9,211 bases of DNA from JAUASV01 sp047605685 (GCA_047605685.1 JASGFF010000086.1:1-9211); one strand, 5' to 3'; shown: positions 1 through 6,853, counted from the stretch's first letter. Program-made: numbers and translations. The notes: generated from the letters alone by a model not told the origin.

Positions 1-60
1 GGGGGGGGGGGGGGGGGTGGGGGCGGGGGGGCCCGGGGGCCCGCGCCCCCCCCCACCCCG
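1..60. other. G/C-only low-complexity stretch at window start
   Basis: Positions 1-38 are nearly all G, with a first run of 17 G. Positions 40-60 are nearly all C. The two halves are roughly complementary: GGGGTGGGGG on the left faces CCCCCACCCC on the right, so the stretch is an imperfect fold-back. It stays open in the frame of the following protease and would encode Gly- then Pro-rich residues. That could be a real low-complexity linker, but a poly-G or fold-back artefact at a contig end is at least as likely. The sequence looks normal from about position 61. Confidence 0.6.
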
Positions 61-2049
61 ACATCCGCCACCGGCACCGACGACGACAGCCTGCCGATGC
101 CCGACGGCGCCGAGTCCTCGGTCGCGGGGCCGCTGCTCTCGGCGGCGAGCGCCAGCCACACCGTGTACGTGCTGTTCGTGCAGACGACGACGAGCACCGA
201 CGACGACGTGAACGACGAGACGGCCGCCGAGGCCGCCGTGCAGGACATCGCCGACTACTGGAGCGCCCAGAGCGACGGCGACGTCGTCGTGCAGTACGGC
301 AGCTACGCGACGGTGTCGGCGAGCACGCTCAATCGCGTGTCCTCGAAGACGCTCGAGGATCTCTACGACACTGATGTCGACGAGTTCAGCTGCGGCAACA
401 GCAGCACGATCACGGCGCTGCTCGAGCGAGCGACGGCGCTGACCGCGCACGACACCGGCCTGCCCTACGGCGGCATGGACTGGTTCGGCCGCTACGCGCA
501 CCTGCTCGTGATGCCGATCGAGTCGAGCACGAGCTGCGTCGACAGCTCCGGCGCCGTCGGCCTCGGCTTCGTCGGCTCCACCGACATCCAGGGCGGGACG
601 TTCGCCACCCTCGAGGCGAACGACGAGGACTACGCACCCCAGGTGGTCGACCACGAGTTCGGCCACAACCTCGGCCTCGCCCACGCGAACACGCTCGCGA
701 CCGGGGCGACCGAGTGCGCCCAGGGAACCAACGAGTACTTGGACACCCTCGACATCATGGGCTACGCCTATCCAGACTCGGTGCCGAACCTGTCGTCCTC
801 GACGCGGGTCGCCCTCGGGCTGGCCGACGCCACCGAGGTCACCGCCTCGGGCAGCCTGAGCATCGCGCCGCTCGGCGGCGACAGCGGCACCCAGCTCTAC
901 TCGATCGAGGACCCGGTCACCGACACCGAGTACTACCTCGAGTACCGCGTCCCGAGCGACTGGGATGCCGAATCGCCCTCGCTCACCGGCCACAGCGACG
1001 GCCTCGTGCGCCTGATGGGCAGCTACACGGCATCCGACGGCTCGGACGCCCCCGGCTCCTGCCGCGTCGACTACGGTGTCGCCGGCTCCGAGCTGCTGAG
1101 CCCGGGCGAGGGCTTCGAGGTCACCGTCGACTCGCTCGATGCGGACGGCACCGCCGAGGTGACCGTGACGTTCGCCGGCGACTGCACCGCCGACAGCGCC
1201 GCGGTGTCGCTCAGCGCCACCGGCTCCCAGGTGTGGGGCGTCGGCGGCGGCACGCTCACCGCCACCGTCGCGAGCACCGGGACGCTCGAGTGCACGGCCG
1301 ACGGCACCGTGACGTTCGCGACCGACGACGGCACCACGATCGGCCAGAGCGCCCTCGACGACGGCAGTGCCTCGATCGGCATCCCGGCGACGGCGCTGCC
1401 GGTGGGCAGCTCGAACGTCGTGGCCAGCTATCCGGACGTCGGCAGCTCGGCGGTGCGGACGGTGACCGTGACCAAGCTGCCGACCACCGTCACGGCCACC
1501 GGCTCGGCCTCCGGCAGCGCGCTCGTCGTGACCGTGCGGCACGACGGCTCCCTCGCCGTGCCCGGCACGCTGTGGCTGACGGTGCCGGACGCCGGCACCA
1601 CGACGGCCGCCGCGACGCTCGCCGACCAGGGCACCGTCTCGCTGCCGCTCGACCTCGCCACCGGCACCCACAGCGTCACCGTGACGTTCGAGCCCACCGA
1701 CCCCGGCGACGTGAGCGGCTCGACGGCGACGACGAGCGTCACGGTGCCGGCCGCCACAACGACCACGAAGGCCGCCACGAAGACGAGCATCACCGTCGCC
1801 AAGAGGGTGACGAAGGGCTCGAAGCTCGTCATCCGGGTGCGCGGTGTCAGCAAGCCCACCGGCAAGGTGCGGCTGCGGGTCGACGGCTCGACGATCAAGA
1901 TCCTCACGCTCACCAAGGCCAAGAACGGCAAGCTCGTCGTCAAGCTGCCGAAGCTCGGCAAGGGCAAGCACCGCCTCGTCGCCGTGTACTACGGCAGCAC
2001 GACGGCGAAGAAGTCCTCCTCGACGACGGTGAAGGTCCGCGCCCGCTGA
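1..2049 (+). CDS. Secreted metzincin metalloprotease (M11/reprolysin-like) with Ig-like C-terminal modules, 5'-truncated
   Basis: This is a probable exported zinc endopeptidase. Numbering from the first in-frame ATG (97), the zinc site is H186-E-F-G-H190-N-L-G193-L-A-H196, the full metzincin HExxHxxGxxH. An IMGY Met-turn follows, with M221. The residues after it (LGLADATEV, then YYLEYRV) resemble gametolysin/M11-like bacterial metzincins. Residues about 371-460 and 461-552 look like bacterial Ig-like (Big_3-type) repeats. Residues 554-650 form a third, Lys/Arg-rich module ending at the stop. No LPXTG or C-terminal membrane anchor is seen. The ATG at 97 has no Shine-Dalgarno sequence and no signal peptide follows it, while the frame is open to base 1, so the true start and signal peptide probably lie outside the window; the residues from 1-60 may be artefactual. 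The substrate is unknown. The metzincin call is firm and the M11 subfamily is tentative. Confidence 0.85.
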   Translation, partial: GGGGGGGGGGARGPAPPPTPTSATGTDDDSLPMPDGAESSVAGPLLSAASASHTVYVLFVQTTTSTDDDVNDETAAEAAVQDIADYWSAQSDGDVVVQYGSYATVSASTLNRVSSKTLEDLYDTDVDEFSCGNSSTITALLERATALTAHDTGLPYGGMDWFGRYAHLLVMPIESSTSCVDSSGAVGLGFVGSTDIQGGTFATLEANDEDYAPQVVDHEFGHNLGLAHANTLATGATECAQGTNEYLDTLDIMGYAYPDSVPNLSSSTRVALGLADATEVTASGSLSIAPLGGDSGTQLYSIEDPVTDTEYYLEYRVPSDWDAESPSLTGHSDGLVRLMGSYTASDGSDAPGSCRVDYGVAGSELLSPGEGFEVTVDSLDADGTAEVTVTFAGDCTADSAAVSLSATGSQVWGVGGGTLTATVASTGTLECTADGTVTFATDDGTTIGQSALDDGSASIGIPATALPVGSSNVVASYPDVGSSAVRTVTVTKLPTTVTATGSASGSALVVTVRHDGSLAVPGTLWLTVPDAGTTTAAATLADQGTVSLPLDLATGTHSVTVTFEPTDPGDVSGSTATTSVTVPAATTTTKAATKTSITVAKRVTKGSKLVIRVRGVSKPTGKVRLRVDGSTIKILTLTKAKNGKLVVKLPKLGKGKHRLVAVYYGSTTAKKSSSTTVKVRAR

Positions 2050-2050
2050 C

Positions 2051-2125
2051 ATCGGTTGTGCAGGAGAATCCCTGCTTGCGGCCCGATACGAGCCGTCGGA
2101 GAGCGGATTTTCCTGCATAACCGAT
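2051..2125 (+). repeat. 75-nt imperfect palindromic repeat, copy 1
   Basis: The element begins ATCGGTTGTGCAGGA and ends TCCTGCATAACCGAT. Its 21-nt termini are inverted repeats matching at 19 of 21 positions. Both mismatches are G opposite T, so the + strand RNA could form an unbroken 21-bp stem with two G-U pairs. An inner hairpin occupies about positions 28-46 of the element. It starts one base after the protease stop codon and has no ORF. A second copy at 6854-6928 has the same length and orientation and is identical at 61 of 75 positions. No target-site duplication is evident and no T-run follows, so it is not a textbook intrinsic terminator. A REP-like or MITE-like element, or a conserved 3' RNA structure, are the main options. 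Confidence 0.85.
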
Positions 2126-2185
2126 CTGCGGCCGTGCCGGTTTGAGGGATGAAGGCACCGAGCCGGCGACCCCAGAAGGGGCGGG

Positions 2186-2191
2186 TATAGT
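2186..2191 (+). promoter_or_regulatory. Probable -10 element (TATAGT) of the ROK regulator, implying a leaderless mRNA
   Basis: TATAGT matches five of six positions of the TATAAT consensus. It ends only 6 nt before the GTG start codon at 2198, so transcription would begin at or next to that codon. No Shine-Dalgarno sequence lies in the gap. Leaderless GTG/ATG genes are common in actinobacteria. No clear -35 box is seen 16-19 nt upstream. Confidence 0.55.
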
Positions 2192-2197
2192 CGCCGC

Positions 2198-3400
2198 GTG
2201 GCCAGACCGCGCCCACAGCCGGGCTCTCAATCTTCACTTCGTGAAGCCAACCGGACGCGTCTGCTCGAGGGGCTGCGCGTGCACGGCCACCTCACCCAGG
2301 TGGAGCTCGCCGGCGTCACCGGCCTCTCCCCGGCGACGGTCTCGAACATCGTCAAGGAGCTCTCGGCGGCCGGCGTGCTGCAGACGGCGGTCACGGCGCG
2401 CAGCGGCCGGCGCGCCATCGAGGTGCGTCTCGCCCACCAGGCCGGCCTCGTCGCGGGGGTGCACGTCTCGTCACGGCACATGCGCATCGCGATCGCCGAT
2501 GTGATGGGCACCGTGCTCATCGAGCACAACGTGCCGCTCGCCCCGGACCACAGGCACGACGCGGAGCTCGACCGGGTCGCCCTCATGCTCACCGACATGC
2601 TCGAGTCGCTCGACTCCGGCTTCGACGACCTGCTCTCCGTCGGCGTCGCGGTGCCCTATCCGGTGGACCCCGTCGACGGCCGCATCGCCGTGCCCCGGCT
2701 CGTGCCCGGCTGGCACGACGTGGCCGTGCAGTCGGCCCTCGGCTCGCGGGTATCCAAGCCCGTCGTCGTCGACAGCGAGACGAACGCCGGCGCGCTCGCC
2801 GAGGCCCGGCACGGCGAGGGCCGTGGCGTGGAGAGCTTCGTCTACCTGCGCGTCGGCTCCGGCATCACGACGAGCATCGTCGTCGGCGGCCGGGTGCTCG
2901 GCGGCGCGCACGGCCGCGCCGGGCAGCTCGGGCACACGAGCGTCGACCGGGGCGGCGCCGTCTGCCACTGCGGCAAGCGCGGCTGCCTGGAGACCGTCGC
3001 CGGCGGCGCGGCGCTGCTCGCGCGCTTCCGCGACGACCCGGGGATGCACCGGGTGCGCGACCTCGTGCTGCGCGCCGACGCGGGCGGCGGCGCCGCCCGG
3101 CGCACGATCGCGGACGCCGGCCGTGAGATCGGCCAGGCCGCGGCCGCGCTGTGCGACCTCGTCGACCCGGCTCTCATCGTCGTCGGCGGCGAGCTCGCCG
3201 AGGCGGGCGAGCAGCTGCTCGCGCCGCTGCGGCACGCCCTCGAGGCGAACTCGCTGCGCGGCTCCGGCACCGGCGTCGAGGTCGTGAACGCGGCGCTCGG
3301 CGTGCGCTCCGAGCTTGTCGGCGCCATCTCGATCGCGGCCCGCGAGCTTCCGCTGCGGGCGATCGACACCCCCGCCGCCACCCGCGCAGCCCACTCCTGA
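2198..3400 (+). CDS. ROK-family transcriptional regulator (XylR/NagC type)
   Basis: This is a cytoplasmic DNA-binding sugar sensor of about 400 residues, the normal length for ROK regulators. Residues about 13-65 form a winged helix-turn-helix (LTQVELAGVTGLSPATVSNI is the core). The rest is a ROK fold: a GSGI glycine-rich segment, and a zinc motif C256-H-C-G-K-R-G-C263-L-E265. By eye alignment, the position of the ROK kinase catalytic Asp is Glu194 (in D-S-E-T-N), and the sugar-contacting ExGH motif reads Q243-L-G-H246. Both changes suggest a sensor rather than an active kinase. The GTG start is chosen because the helix-turn-helix begins soon after it and a -10 box lies just upstream. The gene is co-directional with the sugar importer that starts 150 nt downstream, so it is the likely regulator of that operon. 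Whether xylose is the effector is inferred from context only. Confidence 0.92.
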   Translation: MARPRPQPGSQSSLREANRTRLLEGLRVHGHLTQVELAGVTGLSPATVSNIVKELSAAGVLQTAVTARSGRRAIEVRLAHQAGLVAGVHVSSRHMRIAIADVMGTVLIEHNVPLAPDHRHDAELDRVALMLTDMLESLDSGFDDLLSVGVAVPYPVDPVDGRIAVPRLVPGWHDVAVQSALGSRVSKPVVVDSETNAGALAEARHGEGRGVESFVYLRVGSGITTSIVVGGRVLGGAHGRAGQLGHTSVDRGGAVCHCGKRGCLETVAGGAALLARFRDDPGMHRVRDLVLRADAGGGAARRTIADAGREIGQAAAALCDLVDPALIVVGGELAEAGEQLLAPLRHALEANSLRGSGTGVEVVNAALGVRSELVGAISIAARELPLRAIDTPAATRAAHS

Positions 3401-3462
3401 GCGGCGCGTCCCTCCGCCTCGCCGACCGTGACCGGGCGTTATCAAGACGTTGCATCGGCCTT

Positions 3463-3480
3463 GCGTTCAATACTTGACGC
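3463..3480 (+). promoter_or_regulatory. Candidate operator overlapping the importer promoter
   Basis: The half-sites TCAA (3467-3470) and TTGA (3474-3477) flank TAC, with outer GCG and CGC arms at 3463-3465 and 3478-3480. The dyad covers the -35 box, where a repressor would block RNA polymerase. A weaker relative, TCAA-GACG-TTG (3442-3452), lies 25 nt upstream. ROK repressors bind such dyads, but this exact motif is not one I can match to a known site. Confidence 0.25.
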
Positions 3481-3502
3481 CAACGGTCCCGGCTGTCATG
3501 CT
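3474..3502 (+). promoter_or_regulatory. Probable housekeeping-sigma promoter of the sugar importer operon
   Basis: A -35 box TTGACG (3474-3479) is followed, after a 17-nt spacer, by a -10 box CATGCT (3497-3502). A TG at 3494-3495 makes it an extended -10. The predicted start near 3509 gives a leader of about 40 nt that carries an SD sequence. It lies between the ROK gene and the binding-protein gene, so the importer can be transcribed independently of the regulator. Confidence 0.5.
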
Positions 3503-3536
3503 GGGCGCCGTCGCCAAGGAGGGCGACCGCACTCAT

Positions 3537-3542
3537 GAAAGG
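3537..3542 (+). promoter_or_regulatory. Ribosome binding site deciding the binding-protein start
   Basis: GAAAGG lies 7 nt before the ATG at 3550. A stronger match, AAGGAGG at 3516-3522, lies 12 nt before an in-frame ATG at 3535, which is long for SD spacing. Starting at 3550 gives the cleaner lipoprotein signal peptide. The 3535 start would add only five residues (MKGNS) and cannot be excluded. Confidence 0.45.
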
Positions 3543-3549
3543 TAATTCA

Positions 3550-4638
3550 ATGAAGAGCACCTTCAAGCGCGCAGCCGTGGTCACGGCGACCTCGGCGCTC
3601 GCGATCGGCGCACTGGCCGGCTGTTCCTCGTCCTCGGACAGCGGCGACGACAGCACGAGCGGCAGCGGCGACGCCGTCAAGATCGGCCTGCTGCTGCCGG
3701 AGTCCTCGACGACGCGCTACGAGACCTTCGACAAGCCGTTCATCACCGCCGACCTGCAGGAGCTCGGCGACTACGACATCGTCTACTCGAACGCCGATCA
3801 GGATGCCGACAAGCAGCAGCAGCAGGCCGAGGCGGCGATCGCGCAGGGCGTCAAGGTCCTCATCCTCGACCCGGTCGACGCCGACGCGGCCGCGAGCATC
3901 GTCTCCGAGGCATCCGCCGCCGGCATCCCGGTGGTCTCCTACGACCGCCTGATCAGCTCCAGCGACCTCGCGTTCTACGTCTCCTTCGACAACGAGCAGG
4001 TCGGCGTGCTGCAGGCCCAGACGCTCCTCGACGGCCTCTCGGCCGAGGGCGAGACCTCGGGCGGCCTCATCATGATCAACGGCTCGCCCACCGACTCGAA
4101 CGCCACCGCCTTCAAGGAGGGCGCCCACAGCGTGCTCGACGACAGCGGCCTCGACCTGCTCGCCGAGTACGACACGCCGGACTGGAGCCCGGACAAGGCC
4201 CAGGCCTGGATGGAGCAGCAGGTGACCAAGTACGCCGGCGAGTTCGTCGCGGTCTACGCCGCGAACGACGGCACCGCCGGCGGCGCCATCGCCGCCATGC
4301 AGTCGGCGGGCATCGACCCGTGGCCCATCGTCACCGGCCAGGACGCCGAGCTCGCCGGCATCCAGCGCATCGTCGCCGGCGAGCAGTACATGACCGTCTA
4401 CAAGTCGATCAAGCAGGAGGCGCAGGCGGCGGCCGAGGCGGCCGACGCGCTCGCCCAGGGCACCACCCCGGAGGGCCAGTCGGATGACACCGACGGCGTG
4501 CCCACCACCCTGCTCACCCCCGTGGCGGTGACGATCGACAACATCATGGACACGGTGGTCGCGGACGGCTTCTGGAGCGTCGACGACATCTGCACCGCGG
4601 ACTACGCTGACGCCTGCACGGCCGCCGGCATCCAGTAG
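3550..4638 (+). CDS. xylF: XylF-type sugar ABC transporter substrate-binding lipoprotein
   Basis: This is the extracytoplasmic sugar receptor of the ABC importer, 362 residues. The N-terminus MKSTFKR, a hydrophobic stretch and the lipobox L22-A-G-C25 indicate a lipoprotein anchored at Cys25. A Ser/Asp/Gly-rich tether follows, then a type 1 periplasmic-binding fold. It shares the characteristic segments of E. coli XylF as I recall it: Y131-D-R133, FYVSFDNE, NGSPTDSNA, a W-S-P segment, N239-D240-G-T-A-G-G, G263-Q-D265-A-E and V283-Y-K285. The YDR, ND, GQD and VYK elements contribute to pentose binding in that family. D-xylose is therefore the best guess, with another pentose or a ChvE-like multi-sugar range possible. 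Two cysteines near the C-terminus could form a disulfide. It is the first gene of a binding protein, ATPase, permease operon. Confidence 0.92.
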   Translation: MKSTFKRAAVVTATSALAIGALAGCSSSSDSGDDSTSGSGDAVKIGLLLPESSTTRYETFDKPFITADLQELGDYDIVYSNADQDADKQQQQAEAAIAQGVKVLILDPVDADAAASIVSEASAAGIPVVSYDRLISSSDLAFYVSFDNEQVGVLQAQTLLDGLSAEGETSGGLIMINGSPTDSNATAFKEGAHSVLDDSGLDLLAEYDTPDWSPDKAQAWMEQQVTKYAGEFVAVYAANDGTAGGAIAAMQSAGIDPWPIVTGQDAELAGIQRIVAGEQYMTVYKSIKQEAQAAAEAADALAQGTTPEGQSDDTDGVPTTLLTPVAVTIDNIMDTVVADGFWSVDDICTADYADACTAAGIQ

Positions 4639-4648
4639 CACCCCGCAG

Positions 4649-4693
4649 CCCACGGTGGGGACGGCCGGGCGCCCCGGCCGTCCCCACCGTGGG
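4649..4693 (+). promoter_or_regulatory. Perfect 21-bp intercistronic hairpin after the binding-protein gene
   Basis: The left arm at 4649-4669 (beginning CCCACGGTGG) pairs without mismatch to 4673-4693 (ending CCACCGTGGG) around a 3-nt CGC loop. It begins 10 nt after the binding-protein stop and ends 34 nt before the ATPase start. No T-run follows, so it is probably not a full intrinsic terminator. Stem-loops in this place in binding-protein operons typically protect the upstream message from 3' exonucleases or attenuate the downstream genes, giving excess binding protein. Confidence 0.85.
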
Positions 4694-4727
4694 ACATCGC
4701 ACCGCAGGCGACACGAACGAGGACGCA

Positions 4728-5567
4728 ATGACGCTCACAACCAGCACTGCACCGAGCCCCCAGACGGGAGAGCTCATCCTGTCCCTGAGCGGGGTCGGCA
4801 AGAGATTCGGCGCCGTCCAGGCGCTCACCGACATCGCCCTCGAGGTGCACGCCGGCGAGGTGGTCGCCCTCGTCGGCGACAACGGCGCGGGCAAGTCGAC
4901 GCTCGTCAAGATCCTCGCCGGGGTGCACCCGCAGGACTCCGGCACCGTCGAGATGTACGGAAGCCCGGTCACGGTGGCGAGCCCGAGCCACGCGGGCGCG
5001 CTCGGCATCGCCACCGTGTTCCAGGACCTCGCCCTGTGCGACAACCTCGACGTGGTCGCCAACCTGTGGCTCGGACACGAGCTCGGCGGCGGGCCGGTCA
5101 TGGACGAGGTGGAGATGGAGCAGCGCTCCTGGTCGCTGCTGCGCGAGCTGAGCGCCAAGATCCCCTCGGTGCGCACCCCTGTCGCCTCGCTCTCCGGCGG
5201 CCAGCGCCAGACGGTCGCGATCGCCCGCTCGCTCATCGGCGACCCCACGATCGTCATCCTGGACGAGCCCACCGCGGCGCTCGGCGTCGCCCAGACGGCC
5301 GAGGTGCTCAACCTCATCGACCGGCTGCGCGAGCGCGGGCTCGGGGTCATCCTGATCAGCCACAACATCGCCGACGTGCAGGCGGTCGCCGACCGCATCG
5401 TCGTGCTGCGCCTGGGCCGCAACAACGGCGACTTCCGGGTCTCGGAGGTCTCGAGCGAGACGATCATCGCCGCCATCACCGGCGCCAACGACAACGCCGT
5501 CACCCGGCGCTCCGCCCGCAAGGCCACCGCCGATGGCGCCAGCGAGAGTATTGAGGAGCAGCAATGA
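4728..5567 (+). CDS. Sugar ABC transporter ATP-binding protein, single-domain FrcA/XylG-like
   Basis: This cytoplasmic ATPase powers the importer. It is 279 residues with one complete nucleotide-binding domain: Walker A G50-D-N-G-A-G-K56-S-T58, a Q-loop in VFQDLAL, the signature L155-S-G-G-Q159, Walker B ending D179-E180, and H-loop H212. The PTAALGVAQT segment after Walker B is typical of carbohydrate-uptake (CUT2) ATPases. E. coli XylG and RbsA carry two such domains in about 500 residues. This one has one and should work as a homodimer, as in FrcA-type systems. The ATG at 4728 is chosen over an in-frame GTG at 4689 because GAGGA precedes it by 4 nt, while the GTG sits inside the hairpin stem. 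Its stop overlaps the permease start as ATGA. Confidence 0.92.
   Translation: MTLTTSTAPSPQTGELILSLSGVGKRFGAVQALTDIALEVHAGEVVALVGDNGAGKSTLVKILAGVHPQDSGTVEMYGSPVTVASPSHAGALGIATVFQDLALCDNLDVVANLWLGHELGGGPVMDEVEMEQRSWSLLRELSAKIPSVRTPVASLSGGQRQTVAIARSLIGDPTIVILDEPTAALGVAQTAEVLNLIDRLRERGLGVILISHNIADVQAVADRIVVLRLGRNNGDFRVSEVSSETIIAAITGANDNAVTRRSARKATADGASESIEEQQ
5553..5558 (+). promoter_or_regulatory. Ribosome binding site of the permease gene
   Basis: GAGGAG lies within the last codons of the ATPase gene, 5 nt before the permease ATG at 5564. The overlap of start and stop (ATGA) points to translational coupling of the two membrane-complex components. Confidence 0.7.
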
Positions 5568-6844
5568 GCTCGACCAAGACCAAGAGCCGCGGCTCCGTGC
5601 GCACCGAGACGCTGAACACCGTCGCCCTCGACCTGCAGGACGAGCGGCTCATCGCCGCGACCGGGATCGGCGGTGCCGTGCGCGCCTTCGGCCGCCGGGT
5701 GCGCGGCGGCGAGCTCGGCTCGCTGCCCGTCGTGGTCGGGCTCGTCGTCATCTGGGCCGTCTTCGGCATCCTCGACCCGACGTTCTTCTCCCCGTTCAAC
5801 CTGGTGAACCTCACGCTGCAGAGCGCCGCGACCGGCACGATCGCCGTCGGCATCGTGCTCGTGCTGCTGCTCGGCGAGATCGACCTCTCGGTCGGCTCGG
5901 TGAGCGGCCTGTCCGCCGCGATCATCGGCACGCTGTTCGTCGGCGCCGGCTGGAGCATCTGGCTGACGATCCTGGTGGCGCTCGCGGCCGGTGCGGCCAT
6001 CGGCCTGCTCTACGGCCTGCTGTTCACCCGCTTCGGGGTGCCGGCCTTCGTCGTCACCCTCGCCGGCCTGCTCGCCTTCCTCGGCGTGCAGCTGCTCGTG
6101 CTCGGGCCCGACGGCTCCATCAACATCCCGTTCAAGTCCGGCATCGTGCAGTTCGCCAGCCAGACGTTCCTGCCCGACTGGGCCTCTTACGCTCTCGTCG
6201 TCATCGCCGCTGCGGTGTACGCGCTCTCCCTCGCCCGCCGCTCACAGTCCCGGCGTCGGGCCGGGCTGTCCGGGATGAACGCCGGCGGCATCGCGCTGCG
6301 CGCGGGTGCCCTGCTCGTGCTCACCGGCGCCGTCGCGGTCTACCTCAATCAGGGCCGCGGCATCGGGGCGATCTTCCTGGTGTTCATCGCCGTCGTCGTC
6401 ATCGCGAACTACGCGCTCACCCGCACCCGCTGGGGGCGCTACCTGTACGCCATCGGCGGCAACGTCGAGGCGGCCCGTCGCGCCGGCATCCGGGTGCGCA
6501 GCGTCTACGTGAGCGTGTTCGTGCTCTGCTCGACGCTCGCGGCCCTCGGCGGCATCCTCGCGGCGGCGCGGCTCGGCGCGGCGAGCCAGCAGAGCGGCAG
6601 CGGCGACACCAACCTCAACGCCATCGCGGCGGCGGTCATCGGCGGCACCTCGCTGTTCGGCGGCCGTGGCTCGGCCTACTCGGCCCTGCTCGGCATCATC
6701 GTGATCACCTCGATCTCGAACGGCCTGAACCTGCTGAGCCTGGACTCCTCGGTGCGCTACATGATCACCGGGGCGGTGCTCGTGCTCGCCGTCATCGTCG
6801 ACAGCCTCTCCCGCCGGTCCCGGGCCGCATCCGGCCGCGGCTGA
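5564..6844 (+). CDS. xylH: XylH-type sugar ABC transporter permease
   Basis: This is the integral membrane channel subunit of the importer (BPD_transp_2 / CUT2 family), 426 residues. It has an N-terminal cytoplasmic tail of about 60 residues, then many hydrophobic segments. Family marks are E105-I-D-L-S-V-G111, the motif G298-G-N-x-E-A-A-R-x-A-G-I (the loop that contacts the ATPase), and GGTSLFGGRGS near the C-terminal part. A basic cytoplasmic loop (ARRSQSRRRAG) interrupts the membrane segments, and the chain is longer than RbsC-type permeases, as usual for XylH. Only one permease gene is present, so the channel is presumably a homodimer. Sugar specificity is set by the binding protein, so the xylH name depends on the XylF assignment. 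Confidence 0.9.
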   Translation: MSSTKTKSRGSVRTETLNTVALDLQDERLIAATGIGGAVRAFGRRVRGGELGSLPVVVGLVVIWAVFGILDPTFFSPFNLVNLTLQSAATGTIAVGIVLVLLLGEIDLSVGSVSGLSAAIIGTLFVGAGWSIWLTILVALAAGAAIGLLYGLLFTRFGVPAFVVTLAGLLAFLGVQLLVLGPDGSINIPFKSGIVQFASQTFLPDWASYALVVIAAAVYALSLARRSQSRRRAGLSGMNAGGIALRAGALLVLTGAVAVYLNQGRGIGAIFLVFIAVVVIANYALTRTRWGRYLYAIGGNVEAARRAGIRVRSVYVSVFVLCSTLAALGGILAAARLGAASQQSGSGDTNLNAIAAAVIGGTSLFGGRGSAYSALLGIIVITSISNGLNLLSLDSSVRYMITGAVLVLAVIVDSLSRRSRAASGRG

Positions 6845-6853
6845 CCCCGCAAG

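Noticed and set aside
97..99. ATG at 97 as the true start of the protease
   Set aside because: No SD and no signal peptide follow it, and the frame is open upstream. An exported protease should have a leader, so the gene is more likely cut by the window edge.
2051..2125. 75-nt palindrome as a simple rho-independent terminator
   Set aside because: The stem is strong but no T-run follows in either copy, and conservation of the core and ends between unrelated loci points to a repeat family.
2170..2181. CCCC-AGAA-GGGG mini-hairpin before the ROK gene
   Set aside because: Only four G-C pairs in GC-rich DNA, expected by chance.
2471..3445. 324-codon minus-strand frame opposite the ROK regulator, and a similar one at 4602-5564 opposite the ATPase
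   Set aside because: Low-complexity Ala/Gly/Arg/Val translations, antisense to genes with complete motifs.
4689..4727. Upstream GTG start for the ATPase
   Set aside because: The GTG lies inside the right arm of the 21-bp hairpin with no SD, while the ATG at 4728 has GAGGA 4 nt before it and a normal N-terminus.
3547..4728. Long open frame (393 codons) on the minus strand opposite the binding-protein gene
   Set aside because: It is Arg/Val/Asp/Gly-biased with no recognisable domain and lies antisense to a clear XylF-type gene. High GC makes such shadow frames common.
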